DNA of 27,657 nucleotides from CAYZYO01 sp964482585 (GCA_964482585.1 CAYZYO010000012.1:1-27657), one strand, 5' to 3'. Shown: positions 8,425 to 17,550, counted from the first letter of the stretch. Numbers and translations: made by a program. Notes: generated from the sequence alone by a model not told the origin.

Positions 8425-9243
8425 CTACCGCTTGATATTAATTACTTCCTGCAGCATTTCATCTGAAACCCGGATGGTCCTGGAATTAGCCTGAAAACCT
8501 CTCTGGGTAATAATCATATCCACAAACTCCTGGGCCAGGTCTACATTAGACATCTCCAGGGCCCCAGAGATGAGAGTTCCTGCCGAACCGGTTCCTGGCT
8601 GGTCATAATCATATACAGCATCAGGGGATGGCTCCCCAGAAGCATCACTTGCAATATACATGTTTTCTCCTGCCTTTTTTAACCCGGCTGGATTGGAAAA
8701 GGTCGCTAACCCTATGGTTTGAGTATGTTTTTTGGCTTCACCACTGTCTGAAGTATAAGAAATAGTACCATCAGCGGCTATGCTTATGTTGCCGCCGTAA
8801 TCACCGATTGTGATCGGAGCTCCATTATAATAATCACATACCAGGGCTCCATTAGCGGAATTTACCAGGTTACCGTGATTATCCATAGTAAATGCTCCGG
8901 CTCGAGTGTAGTAAGTTTTATCATTTTGTTCCAATATAAAAAACCCTTCACCCTGAATCATTAAATGGGTAGCTAATCCCGTAGTTGTCGGTGCCCCCTG
9001 GGTGTGAATATTATTTATAGCCCCAACCATTACCCCGGTACCGACTTGTTTAGCATTTATTCCTCCTGTGCTATCATCGCCCTCGGTAGCATCACTAAGG
9101 GTTTGGCTGAGCATATCGTGGAATGTCACCTGTCCCTTCTTAAACCCGGTAGTATTAACATTGGCGATATTATTGCCCAGGACATCCATTTTAGTTTGAT
9201 GGGTCTGCAGTCCGGAAACTGCAGAATATAGTGAACGCATCAT
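8425..9243 (-). CDS. flgE: FlgE-type flagellar hook protein (short, Bacillus-like)
   Basis: This is the structural hook subunit, or a close FlgG-like relative. It carries the rod/hook N-terminal motif SLYSAVSGLQTHQTKMDVLG followed by NNIANVNTTGFK, and the matching C-terminal coiled region ending VSDEMLQEVINIKR. At 272 aa it is short, as in Bacillus subtilis FlgE (formerly called FlgG). Placement after flgD and the TIGR02530 gene supports hook over distal rod. Start is the first of two ATGs at 9243, 9 bases after GGAGG. A FlgG-like rod role cannot be fully excluded. Confidence 0.9.
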   Translation of the reverse strand: MMRSLYSAVSGLQTHQTKMDVLGNNIANVNTTGFKKGQVTFHDMLSQTLSDATEGDDSTGGINAKQVGTGVMVGAINNIHTQGAPTTTGLATHLMIQGEGFFILEQNDKTYYTRAGAFTMDNHGNLVNSANGALVCDYYNGAPITIGDYGGNISIAADGTISYTSDSGEAKKHTQTIGLATFSNPAGLKKAGENMYIASDASGEPSPDAVYDYDQPGTGSAGTLISGALEMSNVDLAQEFVDMIITQRGFQANSRTIRVSDEMLQEVINIKR

Positions 9244-9294
9244 AGATATTTACCTCCCACAAATACTTTTTTTCTGTGCGGTGACCTGTTTCTT

Positions 9295-9714
9295 TCATTC
9301 CGCAGGTCCGGGCTTCCTCAAGGAGGTCCAGCCTACCAGAACCGCACTGTCGATATTGGTAAAAACACTGTCTTTCATTCTCGCTCCCTCAACAACCGTT
9401 ATTACTTTCCGGTTATTGACACTGACTACAAATGCCATATCATCCATTACAATACACGAATCTTTAGACCCTTTAAGCTGCGCCTGGGCAACCGCACTGT
9501 TTAACCTTGCCAGCTGTTCTTTTGACAGCTGGATGTTGTGCTGCTCCAGCCTCTTTAAACAGTGGCTGCTGAATCTTACCCCTTCCGGTTCCAGCTTTTG
9601 CTGCAGGACTTCTTTAAAACCCTGACCGAACACCGTTTTGGTTGGAACCTTACCTGGCTGCCGCTCAACCGGCTGTACCGGTAAGACTACCTGTTGCAGA
9701 TCTACTTTATTCAA
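9295..9714 (-). CDS. TIGR02530-type flagellar operon protein
   Basis: A small protein of the 'flagellar operon protein' family found in Firmicute fla operons between flgD and flgE; its exact role is not known to me. The conserved C-terminal part has FSSHCLKRLEQHNIQLS, then DDMAFVVSVNNRKVITVV and VFTNIDSAVLV. The start is a TTG at 9714, supported by GGGGAG 10 bases upstream, which overlaps the flgD stop. The 139-aa length and position between flgD and flgE are as expected. It probably acts in hook assembly, by context only. Confidence 0.88.
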   Translation of the reverse strand: MNKVDLQQVVLPVQPVERQPGKVPTKTVFGQGFKEVLQQKLEPEGVRFSSHCLKRLEQHNIQLSKEQLARLNSAVAQAQLKGSKDSCIVMDDMAFVVSVNNRKVITVVEGARMKDSVFTNIDSAVLVGWTSLRKPGPAE

Positions 9715-9721
9715 TGCAAAC

Positions 9722-10183
9722 TCACTCCCCGGGGCTCTCCCCTGTCCATATCTTGTTGATGGAACTCACCGGTACCGCTGTTTCACCTATTACCGCATAG
9801 GGAATAAAATTATTTATTTTTATTGACGTAACCTGGCCCTCTATAATGTCACCATCGGTTTCGGCAGTGACATTTTTGCCAATAAGACCGCTTGACTGCA
9901 TAATAAGCAGGGAATCATTAAGCTCGCTCTGCATTAGCAGGAAGTCCCCTAAATTTCTATTAAGGGCCGCAAAGGACTCAGCCATATATTCCATTTTTTC
10001 TAAAGAACTAAACTGGGCCAGCTGGGCTATAAAATCCTTGTTGTCCATCGGACTAGTCGGATCCTGGTTCTGCAGTTCAGCCGCCAATATTTTAAAGAAC
10101 TCATTTTTGCCCAGGTTTTGCCCGGTACTGGAAATACTTTCGTAGTTAACTGCTGCCCCTGGATCAACACTATTTATTACCAT
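9722..10183 (-). CDS. flgD: FlgD, hook-capping protein
   Basis: FlgD caps the growing hook and guides FlgE assembly. The N-terminal part carries the family core LGKNEFFKILAAELQNQDPT and MDNKDFIAQLAQFSSLEKM. The C-terminal part is a short version that lacks the full Fn3/tudor-like cap domains of Salmonella FlgD, as is usual in Bacilli and Clostridia. The ATG at 10183 follows AGGAGG by 6 bases. The open frame extends to a GTG at 10198, but that would put the Shine-Dalgarno inside the gene. It follows fliK with no terminator. Confidence 0.94.
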   Translation of the reverse strand: MVINSVDPGAAVNYESISSTGQNLGKNEFFKILAAELQNQDPTSPMDNKDFIAQLAQFSSLEKMEYMAESFAALNRNLGDFLLMQSELNDSLLIMQSSGLIGKNVTAETDGDIIEGQVTSIKINNFIPYAVIGETAVPVSSINKIWTGESPGE

Positions 10184-10198
10184 TATTATCCTCCTCAC

Positions 10199-11686
10199 TT
10201 ATGCCAGGAGATTAAGACCGGGTGACAACAGTAAATCAGGCTGTTCATTAATTTCTCCATACTGTCCATCAGGGTTTAACCCTAATGACAGGTTCTTCTG
10301 ATTATTGCCCCTGCTGTCACTGCTGTCAGAGTAGCTTCCCTGCTCCTGGTCACTTTCCAGTCCCACTCCCAGGTACTGTAGTCTAATACCCTGCTGTTCT
10401 ATATTGTCCCTGATGGTTTGAATATTGGAATTAAGGAGATTAACTGCTTCTCCGGTATCAGCCATGACCCGGATTGAAACCATCCCGTCAGTTGCCTGAA
10501 GTTGAATCTTCACTTTTCCCAGGTGCTCAGGCTTAAGGCTGATCTCTAAACTCGACGGTCTGTTTCCTGGCAGTCCCTTTTTTATTGTCATCATTACCTG
10601 TTCAGTTATTTGATTAATCTGTGATTTTACCAAAGTTCTGTCTGGCGATATGGAAGCCGGCTTTTCATCAATACCGTTTTTTATACCTGATGCCAGATCA
10701 AAAGTGTTCTGCTGTATCTTTTGGAACCGCTCCGAATTTTCTTTATTCAAGCCCCTCAAACCGGTTGGACTCTCCTTTTTTCCGGGAATATTTTTATCTC
10801 CGGTAAAATCTGCCGTATTTTCTGCGGCAAATAATAGGCTTTTTCCCTTTTCTTTGATACTGCCAGGATTTTTGCTATGATTTTCTTCAGTTCCAATCAA
10901 CCCCTTTTTCCCCTCTTTAATACTGCTAATATTATTGGTGTGGTTCCCTTTAATTTGGATGGTTTGTCTGGTTTTTTCATCCAAAGCCTCTGTTTTAACC
11001 AACGCTTTCTTCTCTGCTGCAGATCCAGGGTTATTCTTTTCCTGCCCTGGTGCTTGATTGATCATGGTGTCCTGATTCCCTTTGATTGGAACCCTTTCCC
11101 GGGCAGCTTTATCCTGGGGATGGTTTGTTGTTCCTGTTGATTTGCCGGGACTTGTTCCTTCTTGTTTGATACTCCTGTTTATATGGGCATGATTAATATT
11201 AATATTAATATTGGCTTTTTCTCCCCAAGCAGCTTTAGCAGCTGTCACTGCGGGTGAATCTTTATTGCTGAACTCATAGTAGTTTTTCCCTTTGCTTTCT
11301 GCTGAAACTCCTTTGGGGTTAAGATCCTTTTTAGGAGAAGCTTTATCCCTTAAGTTATCTTTTGCCGTAATCCGGGCGTTTGCCAGGCTGTTTTTACCCT
11401 TTGCCGACTTGTTTTTAACTTTTATTCCCGAAATACCCTGAAAATCCGCAATAACCTGGAGTGCAGGTGAGCCGGAAATATTATTAGTCCCGTGCCCCGT
11501 TCCATTTACCCTTTTTTTACCTGGCATCCTGGATTTTTTAGATATTGGCATTGGTTTTTCAGTTAAATGCTGCTTAAGAGTATCAAAAAAATGCTCATCT
11601 TTTTCCTTCTTGCCCTTTTTGCTGTTTTTTCCTTTTTCGGCTGCCAGGCGATTATTATTAATAGAGTCAATAGCAATTTGCAACAC
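10199..11686 (-). CDS. fliK: FliK, hook-length control protein
   Basis: FliK measures hook length and triggers the FlhB specificity switch. The first ~350 residues are low-complexity, rich in Lys, Asn, Gly and Ser, as expected for an extended secreted ruler. The C-terminal domain (about residues 370-455) has the FliK signature LEISLKPEHLGKVKIQLQAT and NLLNSNIQTIRDNIEQQGI. I start at the GTG at 11686, 8 bases after AAAGGAGG; the GTG at 11695 directly abuts the Shine-Dalgarno. The 495-aa length is within the family's broad range. A second FliK-like protein is encoded at 23091-24035. Confidence 0.93.
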   Translation of the reverse strand: MLQIAIDSINNNRLAAEKGKNSKKGKKEKDEHFFDTLKQHLTEKPMPISKKSRMPGKKRVNGTGHGTNNISGSPALQVIADFQGISGIKVKNKSAKGKNSLANARITAKDNLRDKASPKKDLNPKGVSAESKGKNYYEFSNKDSPAVTAAKAAWGEKANINININHAHINRSIKQEGTSPGKSTGTTNHPQDKAARERVPIKGNQDTMINQAPGQEKNNPGSAAEKKALVKTEALDEKTRQTIQIKGNHTNNISSIKEGKKGLIGTEENHSKNPGSIKEKGKSLLFAAENTADFTGDKNIPGKKESPTGLRGLNKENSERFQKIQQNTFDLASGIKNGIDEKPASISPDRTLVKSQINQITEQVMMTIKKGLPGNRPSSLEISLKPEHLGKVKIQLQATDGMVSIRVMADTGEAVNLLNSNIQTIRDNIEQQGIRLQYLGVGLESDQEQGSYSDSSDSRGNNQKNLSLGLNPDGQYGEINEQPDLLLSPGLNLLA

Positions 11687-11715
11687 CTTTCTCACCTCCT
11701 TTCACTGTAGTATAA

Positions 11716-12156
11716 TTAGCCTTTATTGTTCCTGCAGTACGCAGCTATGCCTGCTTCATCAAGTATACCCTGTTCCTCTTTGGCTAGGTCCCGCCGGTAT
11801 TCCTGCAAACGTTTTTCCCTGATTTTTTCTATCATTTTTCGTTTCTTCGAAGCATCAACCAAACTTCGTTTATGAATTTTGACCTTCTTTTTGGCTTCTA
11901 TCAGTTTTTCCTGGCTTTGGTTGATTTTAGCTTCTATATACTGCAAATGAACCTCCTGCTGATGTATAAACGTCAGGTTTACTTCACTTGATTTACAGGC
12001 TGTTAAATGCTGCTGCCTTTTTAGGGACAATTTATCTAAAGATTGTTCTTCGGCCAGTGCTTTTTGTACTGCTCTACCCAGGAGGTTCTTTTCATGATCT
12101 TCCATATTCTGCCTGTATTCCAGAACACTTTCTAATTGAAAAACAAATTTTCTCAT
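11716..12156 (-). CDS. fliJ: FliJ, export ATPase stalk protein
   Basis: FliJ is the coiled-coil stalk of the FliH-FliI export ATPase, resembling the gamma subunit of F1. The 146-aa product is helical throughout and starts MRKFVFQLESVLEYR, the typical FliJ N-terminus. The ATG at 12156 lies 1 base after the fliI stop and 6 bases after GAGG, so coupled translation is likely; a longer frame to 12186 would lie inside fliI. Sequence conservation in this family is low, so coiled-coil character plus position carry the call. Confidence 0.92.
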   Translation of the reverse strand: MRKFVFQLESVLEYRQNMEDHEKNLLGRAVQKALAEEQSLDKLSLKRQQHLTACKSSEVNLTFIHQQEVHLQYIEAKINQSQEKLIEAKKKVKIHKRSLVDASKKRKMIEKIREKRLQEYRRDLAKEEQGILDEAGIAAYCRNNKG

Positions 12157-12157
12157 T

Positions 12158-13477
12158 CTATTCCTCTTCTCCAAGAACTTCAGCAAGAGCTGCTATAGTT
12201 TCATTGAATGTACTCGTCTCCTCAATATCCTGTTTTAAGAAATCTTCAATAAAGGGATAAATCTTAATTGTCTCATCTATATCAGCATTAGTTCCTTTTT
12301 GATAAGCTCCAATATTAATCAGATCCTGGTTTTTCCGGTATATAGCAAGATAGTTTTTCAATCTAGATGCCATTCTAAAATGCTCGCGGTTCGCGATATC
12401 CGGCATTAACCTGCTTACACTTTCCAGGACATCTATAGCGGGGAAATGGTTTTGAACGGTAAGCTGCCTGGAAAGTACAATATGGCCGTCAAGTATTCCC
12501 CTTACCGCATCTGCAATCGGTTCATTCATATCATCAGCATCAACCAGCACTGTATATAGCCCGGTTATAGATCCGGTATACATATTGCCGGCTCTTTCCA
12601 GGAGCTTGGGAAGCAGGGCAAAAACCGATGGTGGATAACCTTTAGTAGTTGGTGGTTCCCCGACTGCCAGTCCAATTTCCCTCTGCGCCATGGCAAAACG
12701 GGTTACTGAATCCATCATAAACAATACGTTTTTTCCCTGGTCCCGGAAAAACTCGGCGATCGATGTAGCCACTAAGGCACCTTTAACCCGTAAAAGAGCA
12801 GGTTGGTCAGATGTAGATACCAAAACTACTGAACGTTTTAACCCCTCTGGCCCCAGGTCTTTTTTAATGAATTCTAAAACCTCTCTTCCCCGTTCACCGA
12901 TCAGAGCTATAACATTAACATCAGCTGAACTATTGCGGGCTATCATCCCCAGTAAAGTACTTTTCCCTACCCCGCTTCCCGAAAAGATCCCTATTCTCTG
13001 TCCAGTACCACAGGTTAAAAGGGCATCAATTGATCTAATTCCTGTTTCCAGGATATCAGTGATCGGTTTTCTTTTTAAAGGATTGGGAGGAGTGTTCTGG
13101 ATGGTATAACGCCCCCCGGACAATGGCGGCATTTCTCCTTCCAGGACTTCCCCGAGACTACCTATGACCTTACCCAGCAGTTCTTCTCCCACATCAACTT
13201 CAAAACTCCGGCCAATAGGAACTACCCGGCATCCAGGAGAAATACCCCTTATCTCTCCCAGGGACATGAGAATCGATGATTCATCTCTAAAACCCACCAC
13301 CTCGGATAAAAGTTGGCCGCTTCCTGTAATCTCTATTGAACAGAGGTCACCGATGGATGCCTTTAACCCCTTTACTTCAATTATGAGGCCTGTCACCCGG
13401 GTTACTTTTCCTGTATATTTAAAAAGGGTTGTTTTTTTAAGCCTCTGCCGGTACGAACCCAATTGCACTACACTCAT
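12158..13477 (-). CDS. fliI: FliI, flagellar export ATPase
   Basis: FliI is the hexameric ATPase that energises flagellar protein export. The Walker A loop GSGVGKST lies at residues 167-174, and a Walker B-type strand (VLFMMDSVTRFA) and the T3SS ATPase motif GEPPTTKGYPPSVFALLPKL follow. The N-terminal beta-barrel and C-terminal helical domains are present and the 439-aa length is normal. The ATG at 13477 has GGAGAAGG just upstream and lies inside fliH, giving a 41-bp overlap in a different frame. A GTG at 13489 is a weaker alternative. Confidence 0.97.
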   Translation of the reverse strand: MSVVQLGSYRQRLKKTTLFKYTGKVTRVTGLIIEVKGLKASIGDLCSIEITGSGQLLSEVVGFRDESSILMSLGEIRGISPGCRVVPIGRSFEVDVGEELLGKVIGSLGEVLEGEMPPLSGGRYTIQNTPPNPLKRKPITDILETGIRSIDALLTCGTGQRIGIFSGSGVGKSTLLGMIARNSSADVNVIALIGERGREVLEFIKKDLGPEGLKRSVVLVSTSDQPALLRVKGALVATSIAEFFRDQGKNVLFMMDSVTRFAMAQREIGLAVGEPPTTKGYPPSVFALLPKLLERAGNMYTGSITGLYTVLVDADDMNEPIADAVRGILDGHIVLSRQLTVQNHFPAIDVLESVSRLMPDIANREHFRMASRLKNYLAIYRKNQDLINIGAYQKGTNADIDETIKIYPFIEDFLKQDIEETSTFNETIAALAEVLGEEE

Positions 13478-14183
13478 TACCTTCTCCACCTTTTAAAACA
13501 AACTTAAGCTCTTCTAACATAGCCGGTACCGTAGCATCTATAATGCCCTGCTCAGTTTCTACCCGGCAACCACCATCTGTTATATTGGGATCACTGATAA
13601 TCTGTACCCTTTTAGTAGAATAGAGCTGTATGCCTATTTCTTCTTTTCTGGCTTCCAAAATCTCCACCGCTTCCGGTGCCGTATAGATAATCACCTGCTG
13701 GCAATCCACGGCCTCATTGTAAACCGATTGAACGATATCCATAATGGTATCAGTATTAGTCTCCAGCTGCCGGCAAATAAGCTTTTCCGCAATCTCGACA
13801 GCGAGTCCTATCAATTCCTCTTCTGTGTTTTTATACACCTGTTTACGAATATCTTCAGCCTGTTCCAGGACTTTTTTTGCCGCCTCAGATATCTTTCGGG
13901 CTTCACTATTTCCTACCTGCCAGCCATCTTCTTTTCCTTTTAGATATCCCCTTTGGTATGCCTCTTCTTCTATAATAGAAGCCCTTTCCTGACTTTCCTT
14001 TATCAGTTTGTCTGCTTGCACCTGAGCATTTTTTAAGACTGCATCTATTTCTTTTTCCTTTTGTTCTATTAAGAGATAATGGTCATCTTTTTGTTCTTTC
14101 CGAGGTAAATAACTTTTAGGATACAGTGGCATATCCTCTAACTCAGGAGGAACCTGTTTAATAACCTTAGATGATAACAGCAT
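13437..14183 (-). CDS. fliH: FliH, negative regulator/tether of the export ATPase
   Basis: FliH is the peripheral stalk that binds FliI and links it to the C-ring. The 248-aa product has a long charged, helical middle with GxxxG-type spacing (YQRGYLKGKEDGWQVGNSEA) and a C-terminal V-type ATPase E-subunit-like domain, IDATVPAMLEELKFVL near the end. The ATG at 14183 lies inside the end of fliG (17-bp overlap). The last ~13 codons overlap fliI by 41 bp in another frame. Position between fliG and fliI is standard. Confidence 0.93.
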   Translation of the reverse strand: MLLSSKVIKQVPPELEDMPLYPKSYLPRKEQKDDHYLLIEQKEKEIDAVLKNAQVQADKLIKESQERASIIEEEAYQRGYLKGKEDGWQVGNSEARKISEAAKKVLEQAEDIRKQVYKNTEEELIGLAVEIAEKLICRQLETNTDTIMDIVQSVYNEAVDCQQVIIYTAPEAVEILEARKEEIGIQLYSTKRVQIISDPNITDGGCRVETEQGIIDATVPAMLEELKFVLKGGEGNECSAIGFVPAEA

Positions 14184-15168
14184 TCTCACCACCCCGTGAT
14201 AGTATTATTTCACCGTCTTCATCCAGCTTGCGGATAAGTTTTACAATACTCTGCTGTTTTTCTTCTACTTCCCGCAGCCTTATAGGCCCCAGGAGCTCTA
14301 TATCTTCTTTAAGCATTTCACCTGCTCTTTTTGATATATTCCTGAATACTACTTCAGCCACATCATCATTGGACCCTTTAAGCGCAACCGCCAGGTCTTT
14401 AAAATCGACCTCCCGTAAAATCTTGCGGATTGAATTATCATCGAGATGGATAATGTCTTCAAAAAGAAACAGCCTTTTTCGTATTTCCTCTGCCAGTTCT
14501 GGATCCTCCTGTTCCATCTCGGTTAAAATACCTTTTTCAGTTCCCCGGTCAACCATATTAAGGATTTTAACCAAATCCTTAACCCCACCTACAGATGTGA
14601 ACTCGTTATTTAGTATTGATGAGAATCTTTTTTCCAGAACTGCCTCAACTTCTTTAATTATTTCCGGGGAAGTCCTTTCCATAGTAGCAATTCGTAGAGC
14701 AATATCACTCTGTATTTCAGGTGGCAGCACATTTAATATGGCAGCTGCCTTTTCTGGATCAATATAGGTTAAAATAAGCGCTATTGTCTGCGGGTGTTCA
14801 TCGGTTATAAAATTTATTATTTGTCTGGTATCTGATTTGTTGATAAAACCAAATGGCTTATGCTGGGAAGAAAACAGCCTCATAATTTCATCAGTCTTTT
14901 CCTTTCCCAGCGTTTTTTCAAGCAATTCTCTGACATATTCTATACCGCCATTAGAAAAAAACTTGTCACTGCTGAGATCTATAAATTCATCTAAAACTTT
15001 ATCCTTGGTTTTTTTAGTTAATGTCAGCGTATTGGCTATCTCAGAACTAATCATTTTAATCTTGTCTTCATGAAAAAATTTTAAAATCCCCGCTGCCCTT
15101 TCAGGGCCAAGAGAGATTAATAAAACTGCGGCTTTATTAAGACCAGTTAAACTAGTTTCCTGAGCCAT
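14167..15168 (-). CDS. fliG: FliG, motor switch protein
   Basis: FliG is the C-ring subunit that contacts MotA and transmits torque. The N-terminal domain binds FliF; the middle domain has the EHPQT motif (DEHPQTIALIL); the C-terminal torque domain has charged residues in LKEDIELLGPIRLREVEEKQ. The ATG at 15168 is 7 bases after AGGAG and gives 333 aa; the ATG at 15174 is too close to it. The gene overlaps fliF by 17 bp. Everything looks intact. Confidence 0.97.
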   Translation of the reverse strand: MAQETSLTGLNKAAVLLISLGPERAAGILKFFHEDKIKMISSEIANTLTLTKKTKDKVLDEFIDLSSDKFFSNGGIEYVRELLEKTLGKEKTDEIMRLFSSQHKPFGFINKSDTRQIINFITDEHPQTIALILTYIDPEKAAAILNVLPPEIQSDIALRIATMERTSPEIIKEVEAVLEKRFSSILNNEFTSVGGVKDLVKILNMVDRGTEKGILTEMEQEDPELAEEIRKRLFLFEDIIHLDDNSIRKILREVDFKDLAVALKGSNDDVAEVVFRNISKRAGEMLKEDIELLGPIRLREVEEKQQSIVKLIRKLDEDGEIILSRGGENAVII

Positions 15169-16702
15169 CTTCATTCTCCTCCAACCAGGTATTTATTATT
15201 TGGGCCGCAACCTCGGGCTCTTGTTCAACTATTTCTTTAACCTTTTCCTCTTTTTTCTGATCAGGTTTTTCTTGCGCTACCTGTTCTAATTGTTCTTCAA
15301 TTTCCCGGACCGGTGTCGGCTGCTGCACATCAGGTACATCATCAGTTAAAAACTTTCTCAGGGTTCGAATTAGCATGATACCTAAAATAAAGGCCAGTAA
15401 AATTATGAGTCCTTTTTCTCCCCATGATATCCAATTTTCAATCTGTTCTTTTCTCTTTTCTTCTGCCGCCAGTCTTTCCATTTCTGCTTCTACTTCTGCC
15501 AGGTGGCTGTCATCAAAATCCATACTTATTACATTAATTTGATCCCCTCTATCAGTATTAAACCCAATTGCTGCTGAGACTATCTCTATAATCTCCTCTT
15601 CTTGTTCTATAGAAAGATCTCCGTTAACCGCCACTGCCGTAGATAATGACAGTAACCGGCCGGGAGCATAAAATTCCTTTTCCTCGGTTCTGTCAATCTC
15701 ATAATTTCGTATAGTTTCTATATAAGCACTTAGCACTTCATCATCTTCGAGCATCTCCTGGTATAACAAATCTTCACGGTTCTCCTGTCCTACAGCAAAA
15801 GGTTCTTCTAGTGAAGTGGTATCTTTCCTTTGAATAACCTGCTCACTGGCAATAACCCCTTCATCTCCCCATATAATCCGGGTGACTTCCCTTTGGTTAA
15901 AGTCCAAATCAGCTGTAACCATAGCCACAATTTTTCCACTGCCCCAAATTTTTTCCAATAAGTCTTTAATCCTCTTCTCCAGATTGTTTTCAAAATCCCT
16001 CTTCATCTCCTGCAGGGTTATTCTTAACTGGTTATATCCTGAATCAGTGAAATCCTGGTTTAAGACAGTACCTTCAGTATCAATAATATTTACATCGTCA
16101 GGATCTAATTTTTCCACAGAATTAGCCACGAAGTCGGCAACCCCTTTTACCTGTTCCGGCTGCAACTTGGCCATAGGCTTTAGCTTCAAAACGATGGAAG
16201 CAGAAGAATTTACTTCATTTTCTATAAATACACTTTGTTCCGGCAAAACCAGGTGTACCCTGGCCTGTTCAACCGCATCCAGCTGGATAATAGTACGCCG
16301 TAATTCTTCCTGCAATGCCCTTTGATAATTAAGATGTCTCTCAAAATCAGTTACCCCCAGGCTGCTGCTGTCAAAGAGTTCAAATCCGGAGCCGGCTTCT
16401 GAGAATACCCCTTCCCCGGCAAGACTCAACCGCAGTTCATATACCTGGTCCTGAGGAACCATAATAGTACGTCCGGTATCAGCCAGCTGATAAGGAATAT
16501 TCATTGACTTAAGTTTTTCCACAACCTCTCCTGCATCACCAGACTGCATATTAACAAAAAGCGGAGCATAATCTTCCGTTGTTGCCCAGCGATAGAATAA
16601 ACAAGAAGATAGCAGGAAACAAAACGCCATAACCGCTAATATTGATTTTTGGGCAACTGATGAGTTTTCCCATTTATCCTTTATTTTGTTCATCAAACTC
16701 AT
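15152..16702 (-). CDS. fliF: FliF, MS-ring protein
   Basis: FliF forms the membrane MS-ring that nucleates the basal body. Two membrane helices (about residues 20-38 and 432-446) flank the large periplasmic region with the YscJ/FliF pattern YAPLFVNMQSGDAGEVVEKL and VHLVLPEQSVF. The C-terminal tail (QEPEVAAQIINTWLEEN) is the FliG-binding segment. The ATG at 16702 has AGGAG 11 bases upstream. The 516-aa length is normal. It is separated from fliE by 371 bp, an unusually long gap for this operon. Confidence 0.97.
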   Translation of the reverse strand: MSLMNKIKDKWENSSVAQKSILAVMAFCFLLSSCLFYRWATTEDYAPLFVNMQSGDAGEVVEKLKSMNIPYQLADTGRTIMVPQDQVYELRLSLAGEGVFSEAGSGFELFDSSSLGVTDFERHLNYQRALQEELRRTIIQLDAVEQARVHLVLPEQSVFIENEVNSSASIVLKLKPMAKLQPEQVKGVADFVANSVEKLDPDDVNIIDTEGTVLNQDFTDSGYNQLRITLQEMKRDFENNLEKRIKDLLEKIWGSGKIVAMVTADLDFNQREVTRIIWGDEGVIASEQVIQRKDTTSLEEPFAVGQENREDLLYQEMLEDDEVLSAYIETIRNYEIDRTEEKEFYAPGRLLSLSTAVAVNGDLSIEQEEEIIEIVSAAIGFNTDRGDQINVISMDFDDSHLAEVEAEMERLAAEEKRKEQIENWISWGEKGLIILLAFILGIMLIRTLRKFLTDDVPDVQQPTPVREIEEQLEQVAQEKPDQKKEEKVKEIVEQEPEVAAQIINTWLEENEDGSGN

Positions 16703-16721
16703 TTATTTCTTCGCTCCTAGA

Positions 16722-16783
16722 TGTCATACTTCTAGTGCCGGCGAAGAATCTTTAGATCCTTCAGGTTGGCCTTTAGGATGACA
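16722..16783. repeat. Degenerate TGTCAT...ATGACA dispersed inverted repeat between fliE and fliF
   Basis: A 62-bp element with short inverted ends (TGTCAT / ATGACA) and an imperfect internal palindrome GAAGAATCTTTAGATCCTTC. A related copy lies at 21803-21859 and a partial one at 21176-21206. It resembles the GTCATTCTGAG...CTCAGAATGAC palindromes scattered in many bacterial genomes, from memory only. The rest of the 16703-17073 spacer is AT-rich without a credible gene, apart from an AT-rich repeat near 16986-17010 and the hairpin at 17054-17092. Confidence 0.55.
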
Positions 16784-17053
16784 GAGTAACTAAAATACCT
16801 GGCGGTTAAGTGAAAATACCAGACTAAATTTCCCTATTTTATTAAAAGACTATTTTCTACCGCAATAGATAAGGGAAAACTACAATTATTAATAATGATT
16901 CCTCAAGTAGAATTCATGAACATGTACCCGAGGAGCCTTCAATCTAACCCTAGATACCAGAGTATTCTCATACAGGTACAAGCATCAGGGTTTTTGCAGT
17001 ACAATCATAACTTAGACCCAATTCTCTTACCCGGGTGATGAGGTATAAATCAA

Positions 17054-17092
17054 TTCCCATATACAGGTAGTAATCAAACCTGCATATGGGAA
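17054..17092 (-). other. Long hairpin overlapping the end of fliE
   Basis: The arms TTCCCATATACAGGT (17054-17068) and ACCTGCATATGGGAA (17078-17092) match at 14 of 15 positions around a 9-base loop. On the transcribed strand the 5' arm encodes the last FliE codons (SHMQV) and the stop codon lies in the loop. No T-run follows, so it is not a normal intrinsic terminator. It could stabilise the 3' end of a processed flgB-flgC-fliE message or slow ribosomes. Confidence 0.7.
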
Positions 17093-17388
17093 ATCTCCTT
17101 GTATGCCTCAATTAGCTTATTTCTTATTTCAACCATCTCTCTAAGTGCCAGATCAGCTTTTTCCATGGCCAGCATTAGTTGATGTATTTCTACTGGTTCC
17201 CCGACCAAAAAATCTTCCGTAAGTTTATCTGCTTGCTTCTGCAGGGTGTTAACTTCTGTCAACTTATCCTGTAATAGATCAGAAAAACTCTTTATTCCCT
17301 TATTGGCTTCAACCTCATTTCCCGACCTGCTTGGTGAAATATTGTTTGTAGGATAAAGGGCCCCAGCATTCAAAACGCTAAAATCCAT
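17074..17388 (-). CDS. fliE: FliE, MS-ring/rod junction protein
   Basis: FliE links the MS-ring to the rod and is among the first exported proteins. The 104-aa product has the family's C-terminal helix pattern VEIHQLMLAMEKADLALREM followed by RNKLIEAYKEI, with a variable N-terminus. The ATG at 17388 follows AAAGGAGGGA closely. It is the first gene after the riboswitch-terminator at 17530-17660, so it should be the first gene controlled by that switch. A long hairpin overlaps its stop codon. Confidence 0.95.
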   Translation of the reverse strand: MDFSVLNAGALYPTNNISPSRSGNEVEANKGIKSFSDLLQDKLTEVNTLQKQADKLTEDFLVGEPVEIHQLMLAMEKADLALREMVEIRNKLIEAYKEISHMQV

Positions 17389-17520
17389 TAAACTCCCTCC
17401 TTTCCAAGATGGTTAAATATAAAAACCTGGCTTTTATATTCGGTAAACAACCCGTTGTTAAAGCGGATAATTGTAATTTCATTTTTAGCGATTAGATGAC
17501 CTATGGCACAGATTTACAGA

Positions 17521-17550
17521 AAATATAAAAAGCAACCTAACAGGCTGCTT
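17521..17550 (-). terminator. Intrinsic terminator (riboswitch expression platform) upstream of fliE
   Basis: On the minus strand AAGCAGCCT (17550-17542) pairs with AGGTTGCTT (17538-17530) around a GTT loop. The 9-bp stem has one G-U pair, and the run TTTTTATATTT follows (17531-17521, overlapping the stem foot). It lies about 20 bases after the aptamer and 130 bases before fliE. Its 5' arm contains GCAGCCTG, the exact complement of CAGGCTGC in the aptamer's 3' strand (17583-17576). This supports mutually exclusive terminator and antiterminator folds. Confidence 0.88.

Noticed and set aside
9281..9625. 114-aa plus-strand ORF opposite the TIGR02530 gene
   Set aside because: It is the antisense shadow of a well-supported gene.
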